Shown: positions 1 through 11,185 of the stretch, one piece after another | How the letters are laid out: every line of letters starts with the position of its first letter | Numbering within the stretch: position 1 is the first letter of the stretch | NCBI RefSeq assembly: GCF_029227915.1 | Contig: NC_079882.1 | Location: 1,426,001-1,490,000, forward strand | Direction: 5' to 3' | Source of the DNA: Hydractinia symbiolongicarpus | Lineage: Eukaryota > Cnidaria > Hydrozoa > Anthoathecata > Hydractiniidae | DNA: 64,000 nucleotides | Position numbers and translations under genes: made by a program | The notes under the pieces: model-generated | The model's database searches: none | Seen by the model: the letters and a program-made list of their open reading frames with translations, nothing else | Told to the model about the DNA's origin: nothing

Positions 1-2270
1 TATGTGACTCAACCGTTGTAACTCAAACGGACTGACACCGTTAGAAATTCAATTAAATGTAGTTTTTGAAACTGTCGCTATTTCTACAGCGCGCGATACC
101 GGCTAGGATTGGTCCCACAGTAAAAAATGACTTATTAATCTAAATTTTTAAATGAACAGCTACCACAGCGCCCAGTGTAATCGCTGAGTTCCGGCAATCA
201 TGTCAAATTAAGAAGAATGTTATTTCTTGGAGTCCAATTGTCTCATTTATCACATTTATCATGTCACTGTCCAAAGTTAGTTCAATTAAGTCCCACAGTC
301 AATCGTTTCATTGTTAAAAGCCATGCAACCTAGTAATATCAGAAAAATTCGCCAAATACATGTTGGTACGAACATGTGACCCAGCCGTTGAAACTCGAAC
401 GGACTGACGCCGTTAGAAAGTCAATGAAATGTAGTTTTTGAAACTGTCGCTATTTCTTCAGCGCGCGATAACGGATAGGATTGGTCCCACAGTATAGAAT
501 GATTCATTTATCTAAATTTTTAAATGAAGCGCTACCACAGCGCCCAGTGTAATGGCTGAGTTTCGGCAATCATTTCAAATTAAGAAGAATGTTATTTCTT
601 GGAGTCCAATTTTCTCACTTTAACATTTATAAGGTCACAGTCCATAATCAATTCAATTTAGTCCCACAGTCAATCGTTTCACTGTTAAAAGCGATGCAAC
701 CTAGTAATATGAGAAAAATATTGCTAAATAGATGTTGGTATGAATATGTGACGCAACCGTTGTAACTGAAGCGGATTGATACCGTTAGAAAGTCAATGAA
801 ATGTAGTTTATGAAACTGTCGCTATTTTTTCAGCGCGCGATAACGGCTAGGATTGGTCCCACAAAAAAAAATGACTTATTAATCTAAATTTTTAAATGAA
901 CCGCTACCACAGAGCCCAGTGTAATGGCTGAGTTTCGGCAAACATTTCAAATTAAGAAGAATGTTATTTCTTGGAATCCCATTGTCTCACTTTCACATTT
1001 ATAAGGTCACAATCCATAATCAGCTTAATTTAGTCCCACAGTCAATCGTTTCACTGTTAAAAGCGATGCAACCTAGTAATTTGAGAAAAATATCGCTAAA
1101 TACATGTTGGTGCGAATATGTGACGCAACCGTTGTAACTGAAGCGGATTGATACCATTAGAAAGTCAATGAAATGTAGTTTTTGAAACTGTCGCTATTTT
1201 TTCAGCACGCGATAACGGCTAGGATTGGTCCCACATTAAAAAAATGACTTTTTTATCTTAATTCTTAAATGAAGCGCTACCAAAGCGGCCAGTGCAATCG
1301 CTGAGTTCTGGCAATCACGTCAAATTAAGAAGAATGTTTTTTCTTGGAGTCCAATTGTCTCATTTATCACATTTATCAGGTCACAGTCCAAAGTTAGTTC
1401 CATTAAGTCCCACAGTCAATCGTTTCATTGTTAAAAGCTATGCAACCTAGTAATCTCAGAAAAGTATCGCTAAATACATGTTGGCACCAATATGTGACCC
1501 AACCGTTGTAACTCAAGCGGACTGACACCGTTAGAAAGTCAATGAATTGTGGTTTTTGAAACTGTCTCTATTTCTTCAGCGCGCAAATACGGCTAGGATT
1601 GGTCCCACAGTAAAAAATGACTTAATAATCTAAATTTTTAAATGAAGCGCTACTACAGCACACAGTGTAATCGCTGAGTTCCGGCAAACATGTCAAATTA
1701 AGAAGAATGTTTTTTCTTGGAGTCCGATTTTATCATTTATCACATTTATCAGGTCACAATCCATAATCAGCTCAATTTATTCCCACAGTCAATCGTTTCA
1801 CTGTTAAAAGCGATGCAACCTAGTAATTTGAGAAAAATATCGCTAAATACATGTTGGTGCGAATATGTGACGCAACCGTTGTAACTGAAGCGGATTGATA
1901 CCGTTAGAAAGTCAATGAAATGTAGTTTTTGAAACTGTCGCTATTTCTTCAGCGCGCGATAACGGCTAGGATTAGTCCCACATTAAAAAAATGACTTTTT
2001 TTATCTTAATTCTTAAATGAAGCGCTACCACAGCGGCCAGTGCAATCGCTGAGTTCCGGCAATCACGTCAAATTAAGAAGAATGATATTTCTTGGTGTCC
2101 AATTGTCTCATTTATTACATTCATCAGGTCACACTGCAAAGTTAGTTCAATTAAGTCCAACAGTCAATCGTTTCACTGTTAAAAGCGATGCAACCTAATA
2201 ATAACAGATAAATATCGCTAAACACATGTTGGTACGAATATGTAACCCAACCGTTGAAACTCAAACGGAC
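1..2270 (+). repeat. Satellite array, about six 372-bp monomers
   Basis: Head-to-tail copies of the satellite monomer fill this stretch. Using the landmark TAGGATTGGTCC, copies fall at 104, 476, 848, 1220, 1594 and 1967, giving spacings of 372-374 bp. A typical monomer contains, in order, a GCTATTTCTTCAGCGCGCGA segment, the TAGGATTGGTCCCACAG block, an AT-rich TCTAAATTTTTAAATGA block, a GCGCTACCACAGCGC inverted repeat, AAATTAAGAAGAATG, TCCAATTGTCTCATTTATC, AAGTCCCACAGTCAATCG and ACATGTTGGTAC. Copies differ by scattered substitutions and 1-2 base indels. The first 600 bases resemble 4880-5500. Stop codons are frequent in all frames and no gene is visible. Confidence 0.97.
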
Positions 2271-3732
2271 TGACACCGTTAGAAAGTCAATGAAATGTAG
2301 TTTTTGAAACTGTCGCTATTTCTTCAGCGCACGATAACAGATAGGATTGGTTCCATAGTAAAGAATGACTTATTTATCTAAATTTTTAAATGAAGCGCTA
2401 CCACAGCGACCAGTGTAATCGCCGATTTCCAGCAATCACTTCAAATTAAGAAGAATGTTTTTTCTTGGAGTCCAATTGTCTCATTTATCACATTTATCAG
2501 GTCACAGTCCAAAGTTAGTTCCATTAAGTCCCACAGTCAATCGTTTCATTGTTAAAAGCTATGCAACCTAGTAATCTCAGAAAAATATCGCTAAATACAT
2601 GTTGGCACCAATATGTGACCCAACCGTTGTAACTCAAACGGACTGACACCGTTAGAAAGTCAATGAATTGTGGTTTTTGAAACTGTCTCTATTTCTTCAG
2701 CGCGCAATTACGGTTAGGATTGGTCCCACAGTAAAAAATGACTTATTGATCTAAATTTTTAAATGAAGCGCTACTACAGCACCCAGTGTAATCGCTGAGT
2801 TCCGGCAAACATGTCAAATTAAGAAGAATGTTATTTCTTGGAGTCCGATATTGTCATTTATCACATTTATCAGGTCACAGTCCAAAGTTAGTTCAATTAA
2901 GTCTCACAGTCAATCGTTTCACTGTTAAAAGCGATGCAACCTAGTAATATCAGATAAATATCGCTAAGTACATGTTGGTACGGATATGTGACCCAACCGT
3001 TGTAACTCAAACGGACTGACACCGTTAGAAAGTCAATGAAATATAGTTTTTGAAACTGTCTCTATTTCTTAAGCGCGCGATAACGGATAGGAATGGTCCC
3101 ACAGTAAGGAACGATTTATTTATCTAAATTTTTAAATGAAGCGCTACCACAGCGCCCAGTGTAATCGCTGATTTCCAGCAATCACTTCAAATTAAGAAGA
3201 ATGTTTTTTCTTGGAGTCCAATTGTCTCATTTATCACATTTATAAGGTCACAGTCCATAATCAGATCAATTTAGTCCCACAGTCAATCGTTTCACTGTTA
3301 AAAGCGATGCAACCTAGTAATATCAGATAAATATCGCTAAGTACATGTTGGTACGGATATGTGACCCAGCCATTGTAACTCGAACGGACTGACACCGTTA
3401 GAAAGTCAATGAAATGTAGTTTTGGAAACTGTCGCTATTTCTTCAGCGCGCGATAACGGATAGGAATGGTCCCACAGTAGGGAACGATTTATTTATCTGA
3501 ATTTTTAAATGAAGCGCTACCACGGCGCCCAGTGTAATCGCTGATTTCCAGCAATCACTTCAAATTGAGAAGAATGTTTTTGTATGGAGTCCAATTGTCT
3601 CATTTATCACATTTATCAGGTCACAGTCCAAAGTTAGTTAAATTAAGTCCCACACTCATTGGCTTCATTGTTAAAAGCGATGCAACATAGTAATCTCAGA
3701 AAAATATCGCTAAATACATGTTGGTACCAATA

Positions 3733-3790
3733 GGTGACCCAAGCGTTGTAACTCATTTATCACATTTATCAGGTCACAGTCCAAAGTTAG
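3733..3790 (+). other. Truncated satellite monomer (internal deletion junction)
   Basis: The sequence passes directly from GCGTTGTAACTCA into TTTATCACATTTATCAGG. In a complete monomer these segments are separated by roughly 240 bases, so this monomer lost most of its middle. The same junction occurs at about 7146. The deletion therefore predates the block duplication and serves as a marker for it. Confidence 0.85.
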
Positions 3791-3850
3791 TTCAATTAAG
3801 TCTCACAGTCAATCGTTTCACTGTTAAAAGCGATGCAACCTAGTAATATC

Positions 3851-4478
3851 CACTGTCCACTTATTTGGAATTTCTCATCTTCAAAATCACTTTCTAGGGT
3901 CGAAAAACTCCATAAGCGAGCCCTAAAATTTGTAGATAGCGGATATTCAGAGAGAAAAGAAAGGTACATTTCTACCAAGAACAAAAGTAACTACATGAAA
4001 ATTATGCGAATACGAAATCTATGTATAGAGATTTTTAAATCTCTTAATAATTTAAATCCGCCATTTATGTTAGACATCTTTCAACGCAGCGAAACAAACA
4101 GGCCAGTACGAAGTCAATATTTAAATAATCTTAAAACATTGAACTTTAATACAAAAAATTTTGGGGAAAAATGTCTTCGCTCATTGGGGCCTAAAATTTG
4201 GAATACTTTACCTTCCGAATTGAAAAGTTGTAACAGCCTTAAAAAATTTAAAACGAAACTAAAGGAGTATGATTTCAGTCACTCGGTCTATTTAAATATT
4301 TTTTCTTAATTTTTATACATTTTTCATAAAACCATAAACAAATTTTTGTCGGATTTGATTAGTTTCCTGTATATTTATAAGTATGTATTTATTTATTTTT
4401 TTATTTTTTTTTATATCAGGAAGCTATATGTACATAGTTATTTCTCCGACGTTAAATAAATTAAGAAGAAGAAGAAGA
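3851..4478 (+). mobile_element. 5'-truncated CR1/L2-group LINE insertion
   Basis: This is a 628-bp insertion in the satellite. It carries the last part of a LINE ORF2, a short 3' UTR and an (AAG)n tail at about 4463-4478. It matches the 3' end of the longer minus-strand LINE at 17871-21308 almost base for base. The visible difference is about ten extra T-rich bases near 4395-4410 in the UTR. The flanks read TAATATC before and ATCAGATAAATA after, so the target duplication is about 3 bp (ATC at 3848-3850 and 4479-4481). The uninterrupted site survives at 7236-7245. Severe 5' truncation and a microsatellite 3' tail are typical of target-primed reverse transcription by CR1/L2-type elements. Confidence 0.95.
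3852..4309 (+). pseudogene. LINE ORF2 C-terminal remnant (dead on arrival)
   Basis: This frame encodes the last 151 residues of the LINE ORF2 protein, from a CPLIWNF motif to the stop TAA at 4307-4309. It is identical in protein to the matching end (residues 819-969, counted from base 20943) of the long ORF2 at 18034. It covers only the region downstream of the reverse transcriptase palm and thumb, including the LGPKIWNTLP motif that is common at the C-terminus of such LINEs. No endonuclease or catalytic RT residues are present. An upstream ATG at 3833 lies in satellite DNA and makes a 158-codon frame by chance. It is not a functional gene. Confidence 0.93.
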
Positions 4479-5661
4479 ATCAGATAAATATCGCCAAGTA
4501 CATGTTGGTACGGATATGTGACCGAACCGTTGTAACTCAAACGGACTGACACCGTTAGAAAGTCAATGAAATGTAGTTTTGGAAACTGTCGCTATTTCTT
4601 CAGCGCGCGATAACGGATAGGAATGGTCCCACAGTAGGGAACGATTTATTTATCTAAATTTTTAAATGAAGCGCTACCTCGGCGCCCAGTGTAATCGCTG
4701 ATTTCCAGCAATCACATCAAATTGAGAAGAATGTTTTTGTATGGAGTCCAATTGTCTCATTTATCACATTTATCAGGTCACAGTCCAAAGTTAGTTAAAT
4801 TAAGTCCCACACTCATTGGCTTCATTGTTAAAAGCGATGCAACATAGTAATCTCAGAAAAATATCGCTAAATACATGTTGGTACCAATAGGTGACCCAAT
4901 CGTTGTAACTCAAACGGACTGACACCGTTACAAAGTCAATAAAATGTAGTTTTTGAAACTGTCGCTTTTTCTACAGCGAGCGATACCGGCTAGGATTGGT
5001 CCCACAGTAAAAAATGACTTATTAATCTAAATTTTTAAATGAACCGCTACCACAGCGCCCAGTGTAATCGCTGAGTTCCAGCAATCATGTCAAATTAAGA
5101 AGAATGTTATTTCTTAGAGTCCAATTGTCTCATTTATCACATTTATCATGTCACTTTCCAAAGTTAGTTCAATTAAGTCCCACAGTCAATCGTTTCATTG
5201 TTAAAAGCCATGCAACCTAGTAATATCAAAAAATTCGGCAAATACATGTTGGTCCGAACATGTGACCCAGCCGTTGAAACTCGAACGGACTGACACCGTT
5301 AGAAGGTCAATGAAATGTAGTTTTTGAAACTGTTGCTATTTCTTCAGCGCGCGATAACGGATAGGATTGGTCCCACAGTATAGAATGACTCATTTATCTA
5401 AATTTTTAAATGAAGCGCTACCACAGCGCTCAGTGTAATGGCTGAGTTTCGGCAATCATTTCAAATTAAGAAGAATGTTATTTCTTGGAGTCCAATTTTC
5501 TCACTTTAACATTTATAAGGTCACACTCCACAATCAGTTCAATTTAGTCCCACAGTCAATCGTTTAACTGTTATAAGCGATGCAACCTAATAATTTGAGA
5601 AAAATATTGCTAAATACATGTTGGTGCGAATATGTGACGCAACAGTTGTAACTGAAGCGGA

Positions 5662-8422
5662 CTGACACCGTTAGAAAGTCAATGAAATGTAGTTTTTGAA
5701 ACTGTCGCTATTTCTTCAGCGCACGATAACAGATAGGATTGGTTCCACAGTAAAGAATGACTTATTTATCTAAATTTTTAAATGAAGCGCTACCACAGCG
5801 ACCAGTGTAATCGCCGATTTCCAGCAATCACTTCAAATTAAGAAGAATGTTTTTTCTTGGAGTCCAATTGTCTCATTTATCACATTTATCAGGTCACAGT
5901 CCAAAGTTAGTTCCATTAAGTCCCACAGTCAATCGTTTCATTGTTAAAAGCTATGCAACCTGGTAATCTCAGAAAAATATCGCTAAATACATGTTGGCAC
6001 CAATATGTGACCCAACCGTTGTAACTCAGACGGACTGACACCGTTAGAAAGTCAATGAATTGTGGTTTTTGAAACTGTCTCTATTTCTTCAGCGCGCAAT
6101 TACGGCTAGGATTGGTCCCACAGTAAAAAATGACTTATTAATCTAAATTTTTAAATGAAGCGCTACTACAGCACCCGGTGTAATCGCTGAGTTCCGGCAA
6201 ACATGTCAAATTAAGAAGAATGTTATTTCTTGGAGTCCGATTTTGTCATTTATCACATTTATCAGGTCACAGTCCAAAGTTAGTTCAATTAAGTCTCACA
6301 GTCAATCGTTTCACTGTTAAAAGCGATGCAACCTAGTAATATCAGATAAATATCGCTAAGTACATGTTGGTACGGATATGTGACCCAACCGTTGTAACTC
6401 AAACGGACTGACACCGTTAGAAAGTCAATGAAATATAGTTTTTGAAACTGTCTCTATTTCTTCAGCGCGCGATAACGGATAGGAATGGTCCCACAGTAAG
6501 GAACGATTTATTTATCAAAATTTTTAAATGAAGCGCTACCACAGCGCCCAGTGTAATCGCTGATTTCCAGCAATCACTTCAAATTAAGAAGAATGTTTTT
6601 TCTTGGAGTCCAATTGTCTCATTTATCACATTTATAAGGTCACAGTCCATAATCAGATCAATTTAGTCCCACAGTCAATCGTTTCACTGTTAAAAGCGGT
6701 GCAACCTAGTAATATCAGATAAATATCGCTAAGTACATGTTGGTACGGATATGTGACCCAGCCATCGTAACTCGAACGGACTGACACCGTTAGAAAGTCA
6801 ATGAAATGTAGTTTTGGAAACTGTCGCTATTTCTTCAGCGCGCGATAACGGATAGGAATGGTCCCACAGTAGGGAACGATTTATTTATCTAAATTTTTAA
6901 ATGAAGCGCTACCACGGCGCCCAGTGTAATCGCTGATTTCCAGCAATCACTTCAAATTGAGAAGAATGTTTTTGTATGGAGTCCAATTGTCTCATTTATC
7001 ACATTTATCAGGTCACAGTCCAAAGTTAGTTAAATTAAGTCCCACACTCATTGGCTTCATTGTTAAAAGCGATGCAACATAGTAATCTCAGAAAAATATC
7101 GCTAAATACATGTTGGTACCAATAGGTGACCCAAGCGTTGTAACTCATTTATCACATTTATCAGGTCACAGTCCAAAATTAGTTCAATTAAGTCTCACAG
7201 TCAATCGTTTCACTGTTAGAAGCGATGCAACCTAGTAATATCAGATAAATATCGCTAAGTACATGTTGGTACGGATATGTGACCCAACCGTTGTAACTCA
7301 AACGGACTGACACCGTTAGAAAGTCAATGAAATGTAGTTTTGGAAACTGTCGCTATTTCTTCAGCGCGCGATAACGGATAGGAATGGTCCCACAGTAGGG
7401 AACGATTTATTTATCTAAATTTTTAAATGAAGCGCTACCACGGCGCCCAGTGTAATCGCTGTTTTCCAGCAATCACTTCAAATTGAGAAGAATGTTTTTG
7501 TATGGAGTCCAATTGTCTCATTTATCACATTTATCAGGTCACAGTCCAAAGTTAGTTAAATTAAGTCCCACACTCATTGGCTTCATTGTTAAAAGCGATG
7601 CAACATAGTAATCTCAGAAAAATATCGCTAAATACATGTTGGTACCAATAGGTGACCCAAGCGTTGTAACTCAAACGGACTGACACCGTTACAAAGTCAA
7701 TAAAATGTAGTTTTTGAAACTGTCGCTATTTCTACAGCGAGCGATACCGGCTAGGATTGGTCCCACAGTAAAAAATGACTTATTAATCTAAATTTTTAAA
7801 TGAACCGCTACCACAGCGCCCAGTGTAATCGCTGAGTTCCGGCAATCATGTCAAATTAAGAAGAATGTTATTTCTTAGAGTCCAATTGTCTCATTTATCA
7901 CATTTATCATGTCACTGTCCAAAGTTAGTTCAATTAAGTCCCACAGTCAATCGTTTCATTGTTAAAAGCCATGCAACCTAGTAATATCAAAAAAATTCGG
8001 CAAATACATGTTGGTCCGAACATGTGACCCAGCCGTTGAAACTCGAACGGACTGACACCGTTAGAAGGTCAATGAAATGTAGTTTTTGAAACTGTTGCCA
8101 TTTCTTCAGCGCGCGATAACGGATAGGATTGGTCCCACAGTATAGAATGACTCATTTATCTAAATATTTAAATGAAGCGCTACCACAGCGCTCAGTGTAA
8201 TGGCTGAGTTTCGGCAATCATTTCAAATTAAGAAGAATGTTATTTCTTGGAGTCCAATTTTCTCACTTTAACATTTATAAGGTCACACTCCACAATCAGT
8301 TCAATTTAGTCCCACAGTCAATCGTTTAACTGTTATAAGCGATGCAACCTAATAATTTGAGAAAAATATCGCTAAATACATGTTGGTGCGAATATGTGAC
8401 GCAACCGTTGTAACTGAAGCGG
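5662..8422 (+). repeat. Segmental tandem duplication, copy 2 (no LINE)
   Basis: This is the second copy of the block starting at 2271, with only scattered substitutions. It retains the truncated monomer junction at about 7146 and the pre-insertion site of the LINE at 7236-7245 (TAATATCAGA). Homology to copy 1 ends near 8422, where the sequence changes to ACTATCGC and GCGTGCGATAACGG variants absent from copy 1. It contains about seven and a half monomers, counting the truncated one. No gene is visible. Confidence 0.85.
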
Positions 8423-10829
8423 ACTGATACCGTTAGAAAGTCAATGAAATGTAGTTTTTGAAACTATCGCTATTTCTTCAGCGTGCGATAACGGCTAGGA
8501 TTGGTTCCACAGTAAAGAATGACTTTTTTACCTAAACATTTAAATGAAGCGCTACCACAGCGCTCAGTGTAATCGCTGAGTTCCGGCAATCACGTCAAGT
8601 TAAGAAGAATGTTATTTCTTGGAGTCCAATTGTCTCATTTATCATATTTATCAGGTGACAGTCCAAAGTTAGTTCAATTAAGTCGGACAGTCAATCGTTT
8701 TATTGTTAAAAGCGATGCAACCTAGTAATATCAGAAGAATATCGCTAAATACATGTTGGTACGAATATATGACACAACCGTTGTAACTCAAACGGACTGA
8801 CACCGTTAGAATGTCAATGAAATGTAGTTTTTGAAACTGTCGCTATCTCTTCAGCGCGCGATAACGGTTAGGATTGGTCCCACAGTAAAAAAATGACTTT
8901 TTTATTTTAATTCTTAAATAAAGTGCTACCACAGCGCCCAGTGTAATTGCTGTGTTCCGGCAATCACGTCAAATTAAGAAGAATGTTATTTCTTGGAGTC
9001 CAATTGTCTCATTTATCACATTTATCAGGTCACAGTTGAAAGTTAGTTCAATTAAGTCCCTTAGTCAATCGCTTCATTGTTAAAAGGCATACAATCTAGT
9101 TATACCTGAATAATATCGCTAAATACATGTCGGTACCAATAGGTGACCCAACCGTTGTAACTCAAACGGACTGACACCGTTACAAAGTCAATGAAATGTA
9201 GTTTTTGAAACTGTCGCTATTTCTTCAGCGCGCGATACCGGCTAGGATTGGTACCACATTAAAAAATGACTTATTAATCTAAATTTTTAAATGAACCGCT
9301 ACCACAGCGCTCAGTGTAATCGCTGAGTTCCGGCAATCACGTCAAGTTAAGAAGAATGTTATTTCTTGGAGTCCAATTGTCTCATTTATCACATTTATCA
9401 GGTCACAGTCCAATGTTAGTTCAATTAAGTCCCACAGTCAATCGTTTCATGGTTAAAAGCGATGCAACCTAGTAATATCAGAAAAATATCGCTAAATACA
9501 TGTTGGTACGAATATATGACCCAACCGTTGTAACTCAAACGGACTAACACCGTTAGAATGTCAATGAAATGTAGTTTTTGAAACTGTCGCTATCTCTTCA
9601 GCGCGCGATAACGGCTAGGATTGGTCCCACAGTAAAAAAATGACTTTTTTATCTTAATTCTTAAATGAAGAGCAACCAAAGCGCCCAGTGTAATTGCTGA
9701 GTTCCGGCAATCACGTCAAATTAAGAAGATTGTTATTTCTTGGAGTCCAATTGTTTCATTTGTCACATTTATAAGGTCACAAACCAAAATCAGTTCAATT
9801 TAGTCCCACAGTCAATCGTTTCACTGTTAAAAGCGATGCAACCTAGTAATATGAGAAAAATATCGCTAAATACATGTTGGTGCGAATATGTGACGCAACC
9901 GTTGTAACTGAAGCGGATTGATACCGTTAGAAAGTCAATGAAATGTAGTTTTTGAAACTATCGCTATTTCTTCAGCGTCCGATAACGGCTAGGAATGGTC
10001 CCACAGTGAGGAACGATTTTTTTATCTAAATTTTTAAATGAAGCGCTACCACAGCGCCCAGTGTAAACGCTGAGATCAGGCAATCACGTCAAATTAAGAA
10101 GAATGTTATTTCTTGGAGTCCAATCGTCTCATTTATCTTATTTATCAGGTCACAGTCCAAAGTTAGTTCAATTAAGTCCCACAGTCAATCGTTTCATTGT
10201 TATAAGCGATGCAACCTAGTAACATCGGAAAAATATTGCTAAATAGATGTTGGTACGAACATGTGACCCAGCCGTTGAAACCCAATCGGACTGACACCGT
10301 TAGAAAGACAATGAAATGTAGTTTTTGAAACTGTCGCTATTTTTTCAGCGCGCGATAACGGCTAGGATTGGTCCCACAATAAAAAATGATTTATTAATCT
10401 AAATTTTTAAATGAACCGCTACCACAGCGCCCAGTGTAATAGCTGAGTTTCGGCAAACATTTCAAATTAAGAAGAATGTTATTCCTTGGAGTCCAATTGT
10501 CTCACTTTCACATTTATAAGGTCACAGTCCATAATCAGTTCAATTTAGTCTCACAGTCAATCGTTTCACTGTTAAAAGCGATGAAACCTAGTAATATGAG
10601 AAAAATAGCGCTAAATACATGTTGGTGCGAATATGTGACGCAACCGTCGTAACTGAAGCGGATTGATACCGTTAGAAAGTCAATGAAATGTAGTTTTTGA
10701 AACTATCGCTATTTCTTCAGCGTGCGATAACGGCTAGGATTGGTTCCACAGTAAAGAATGACTTTTTCATCTAAACTTTTAAATGAAGGGCTTCCGCAGC
10801 GCCCAGTGTAATCGCTGTGTTCCGGCAAT
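8423..10829 (+). repeat. Satellite array, mixed monomers
   Basis: About six and a half monomers in the same orientation as before. Subfamily markers include AAACTATCGC with GCGTGCGATAACGG (near 8463 and 10704; a GCGTCCGATAACGG relative lies near 9958) and GACTTTTTTATCTTAATTC (near 9643). The array is cut by a SINE at 10829, just after TTCCGGCAAT. The last two monomers before the SINE are closely repeated after it: the segment around 10337-10600 matches 11441-11704. This indicates a local dimer duplication around the SINE site. No gene is visible. Confidence 0.95.
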
Positions 10830-10850
10830 AGATGGATAGATAGATGGATG
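10830..10850 (-). repeat. SINE 3' tail microsatellite
   Basis: Degenerate tetranucleotide units (GATA/GATG on the plus strand, ATCT/ATCC on the SINE strand) form the 3' end of the SINE. They abut satellite sequence directly. Such short tandem tails are characteristic of SINEs mobilised by LINEs that do not need poly(A). Confidence 0.85.
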
Positions 10851-11122
10851 TGCATATTTTACATGGCTAGCCTCACAAATATCGAGGGATATGCCCTGTC
10901 TATTATTTCCAGGAGGGGCCATGGCTTAGATGGAGAGTCCTAGAGTATTTAATGCTCATTTTGAGCGACGCAGACCCAATTAGGGCCCGCGCTCTACTAG
11001 ACAACTCCCGGCAACATCCAACGGCCCACACAGTGTGCCATCTTCCCAATTTCCCTCACATGGCTTGGGTTAACCCGGGGCTATGGTAACATTCACTCGC
11101 CCATGTTGAATCGCCGTCAAGA

Positions 11123-11176
11123 GGAATCGAACCCCGGTCTCCCGCACAGAGTACGAGAGCTATAACCACTAATCTA
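11123..11176 (-). promoter_or_regulatory. Internal RNA polymerase III promoter (A and B boxes) of the SINE
   Basis: On the minus strand the A box TAGATTAGTGG lies at 11176-11166 and the B box GGTTCGATTCC at 11133-11123. The order and spacing are typical of tRNA-type type 2 promoters. Both boxes match the consensus well. Whether this copy is transcribed in its satellite setting cannot be seen from sequence. Confidence 0.85.
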
Positions 11177-11185
11177 CGGCGCCAT

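Larger units (their letters stand above)
2271..5661 (+). repeat. Segmental tandem duplication, copy 1 (about 2.76 kb satellite plus LINE)
   Basis: This block of satellite monomers matches the next block at a constant offset of 3392 bases before 3850 and of 2761 after 4481. The 631-base change in offset equals the LINE insertion plus its short target duplication. Shared private variants include GCACGATAACAGATAGG (2329 and 5721), AAATATAG near 3040 and 6430, and a truncated monomer at about 3754 and 7146. The homology breaks at about 2270, 5661 and 8422, as expected of a simple tandem duplication. The boundaries are estimated by eye to within tens of bases. Confidence 0.85.
10830..11185 (-). 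mobile_element. tRNA-derived SINE
   Basis: A 356-bp insertion interrupts a monomer between GGCAAT and AATCACGTC, leaving a probable 3-bp target duplication (AAT at 10827-10829 and 11186-11188). Read on the minus strand it begins with a tRNA-like head of about 73 bp. The head has an A box TAGATTAGTGG, a B box GGTTCGATTCC and a possible 6-bp anticodon-type stem CTCTCG/CGGGAG. The T-arm side, GCGGGAGACCGGGGTTCGAT, resembles tRNA-Asp from memory, so an Asp-tRNA origin is inferred. A body of about 250 bp of unrecognised sequence follows, ending in a tail of ATCT/ATCC units. This tail differs from the AAG tail of the LINEs here, so the SINE probably used another LINE family. It encodes no protein. 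Confidence 0.93.

Noticed and set aside
476-490. Inverted CCAAT box (ATTGG) in TAGGATTGGTCCCAC as a promoter element
   Set aside because: The pentamer is conserved in most monomers, but it is short, and there is no accompanying promoter structure or sign of transcription.
3796-3984. Minus-strand open frame of 62 codons overlapping the start of the short LINE
   Set aside because: It is the antisense of satellite plus LINE ORF2 sequence and has no family features. The plus-strand LINE frame explains the region.
3851-4478. Independent domesticated gene from the 158-codon frame beginning at 3833
   Set aside because: The ATG and first codons are satellite DNA fused by chance to the LINE C-terminus. 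The identity with the long LINE shows a recent dead insertion rather than a gene under selection.
11110-11183. Functional tRNA-Asp gene
   Set aside because: The T-arm side resembles tRNA-Asp, but the acceptor and T stems are imperfect, the anticodon loop is not intact, and the sequence continues into a SINE body and microsatellite tail.
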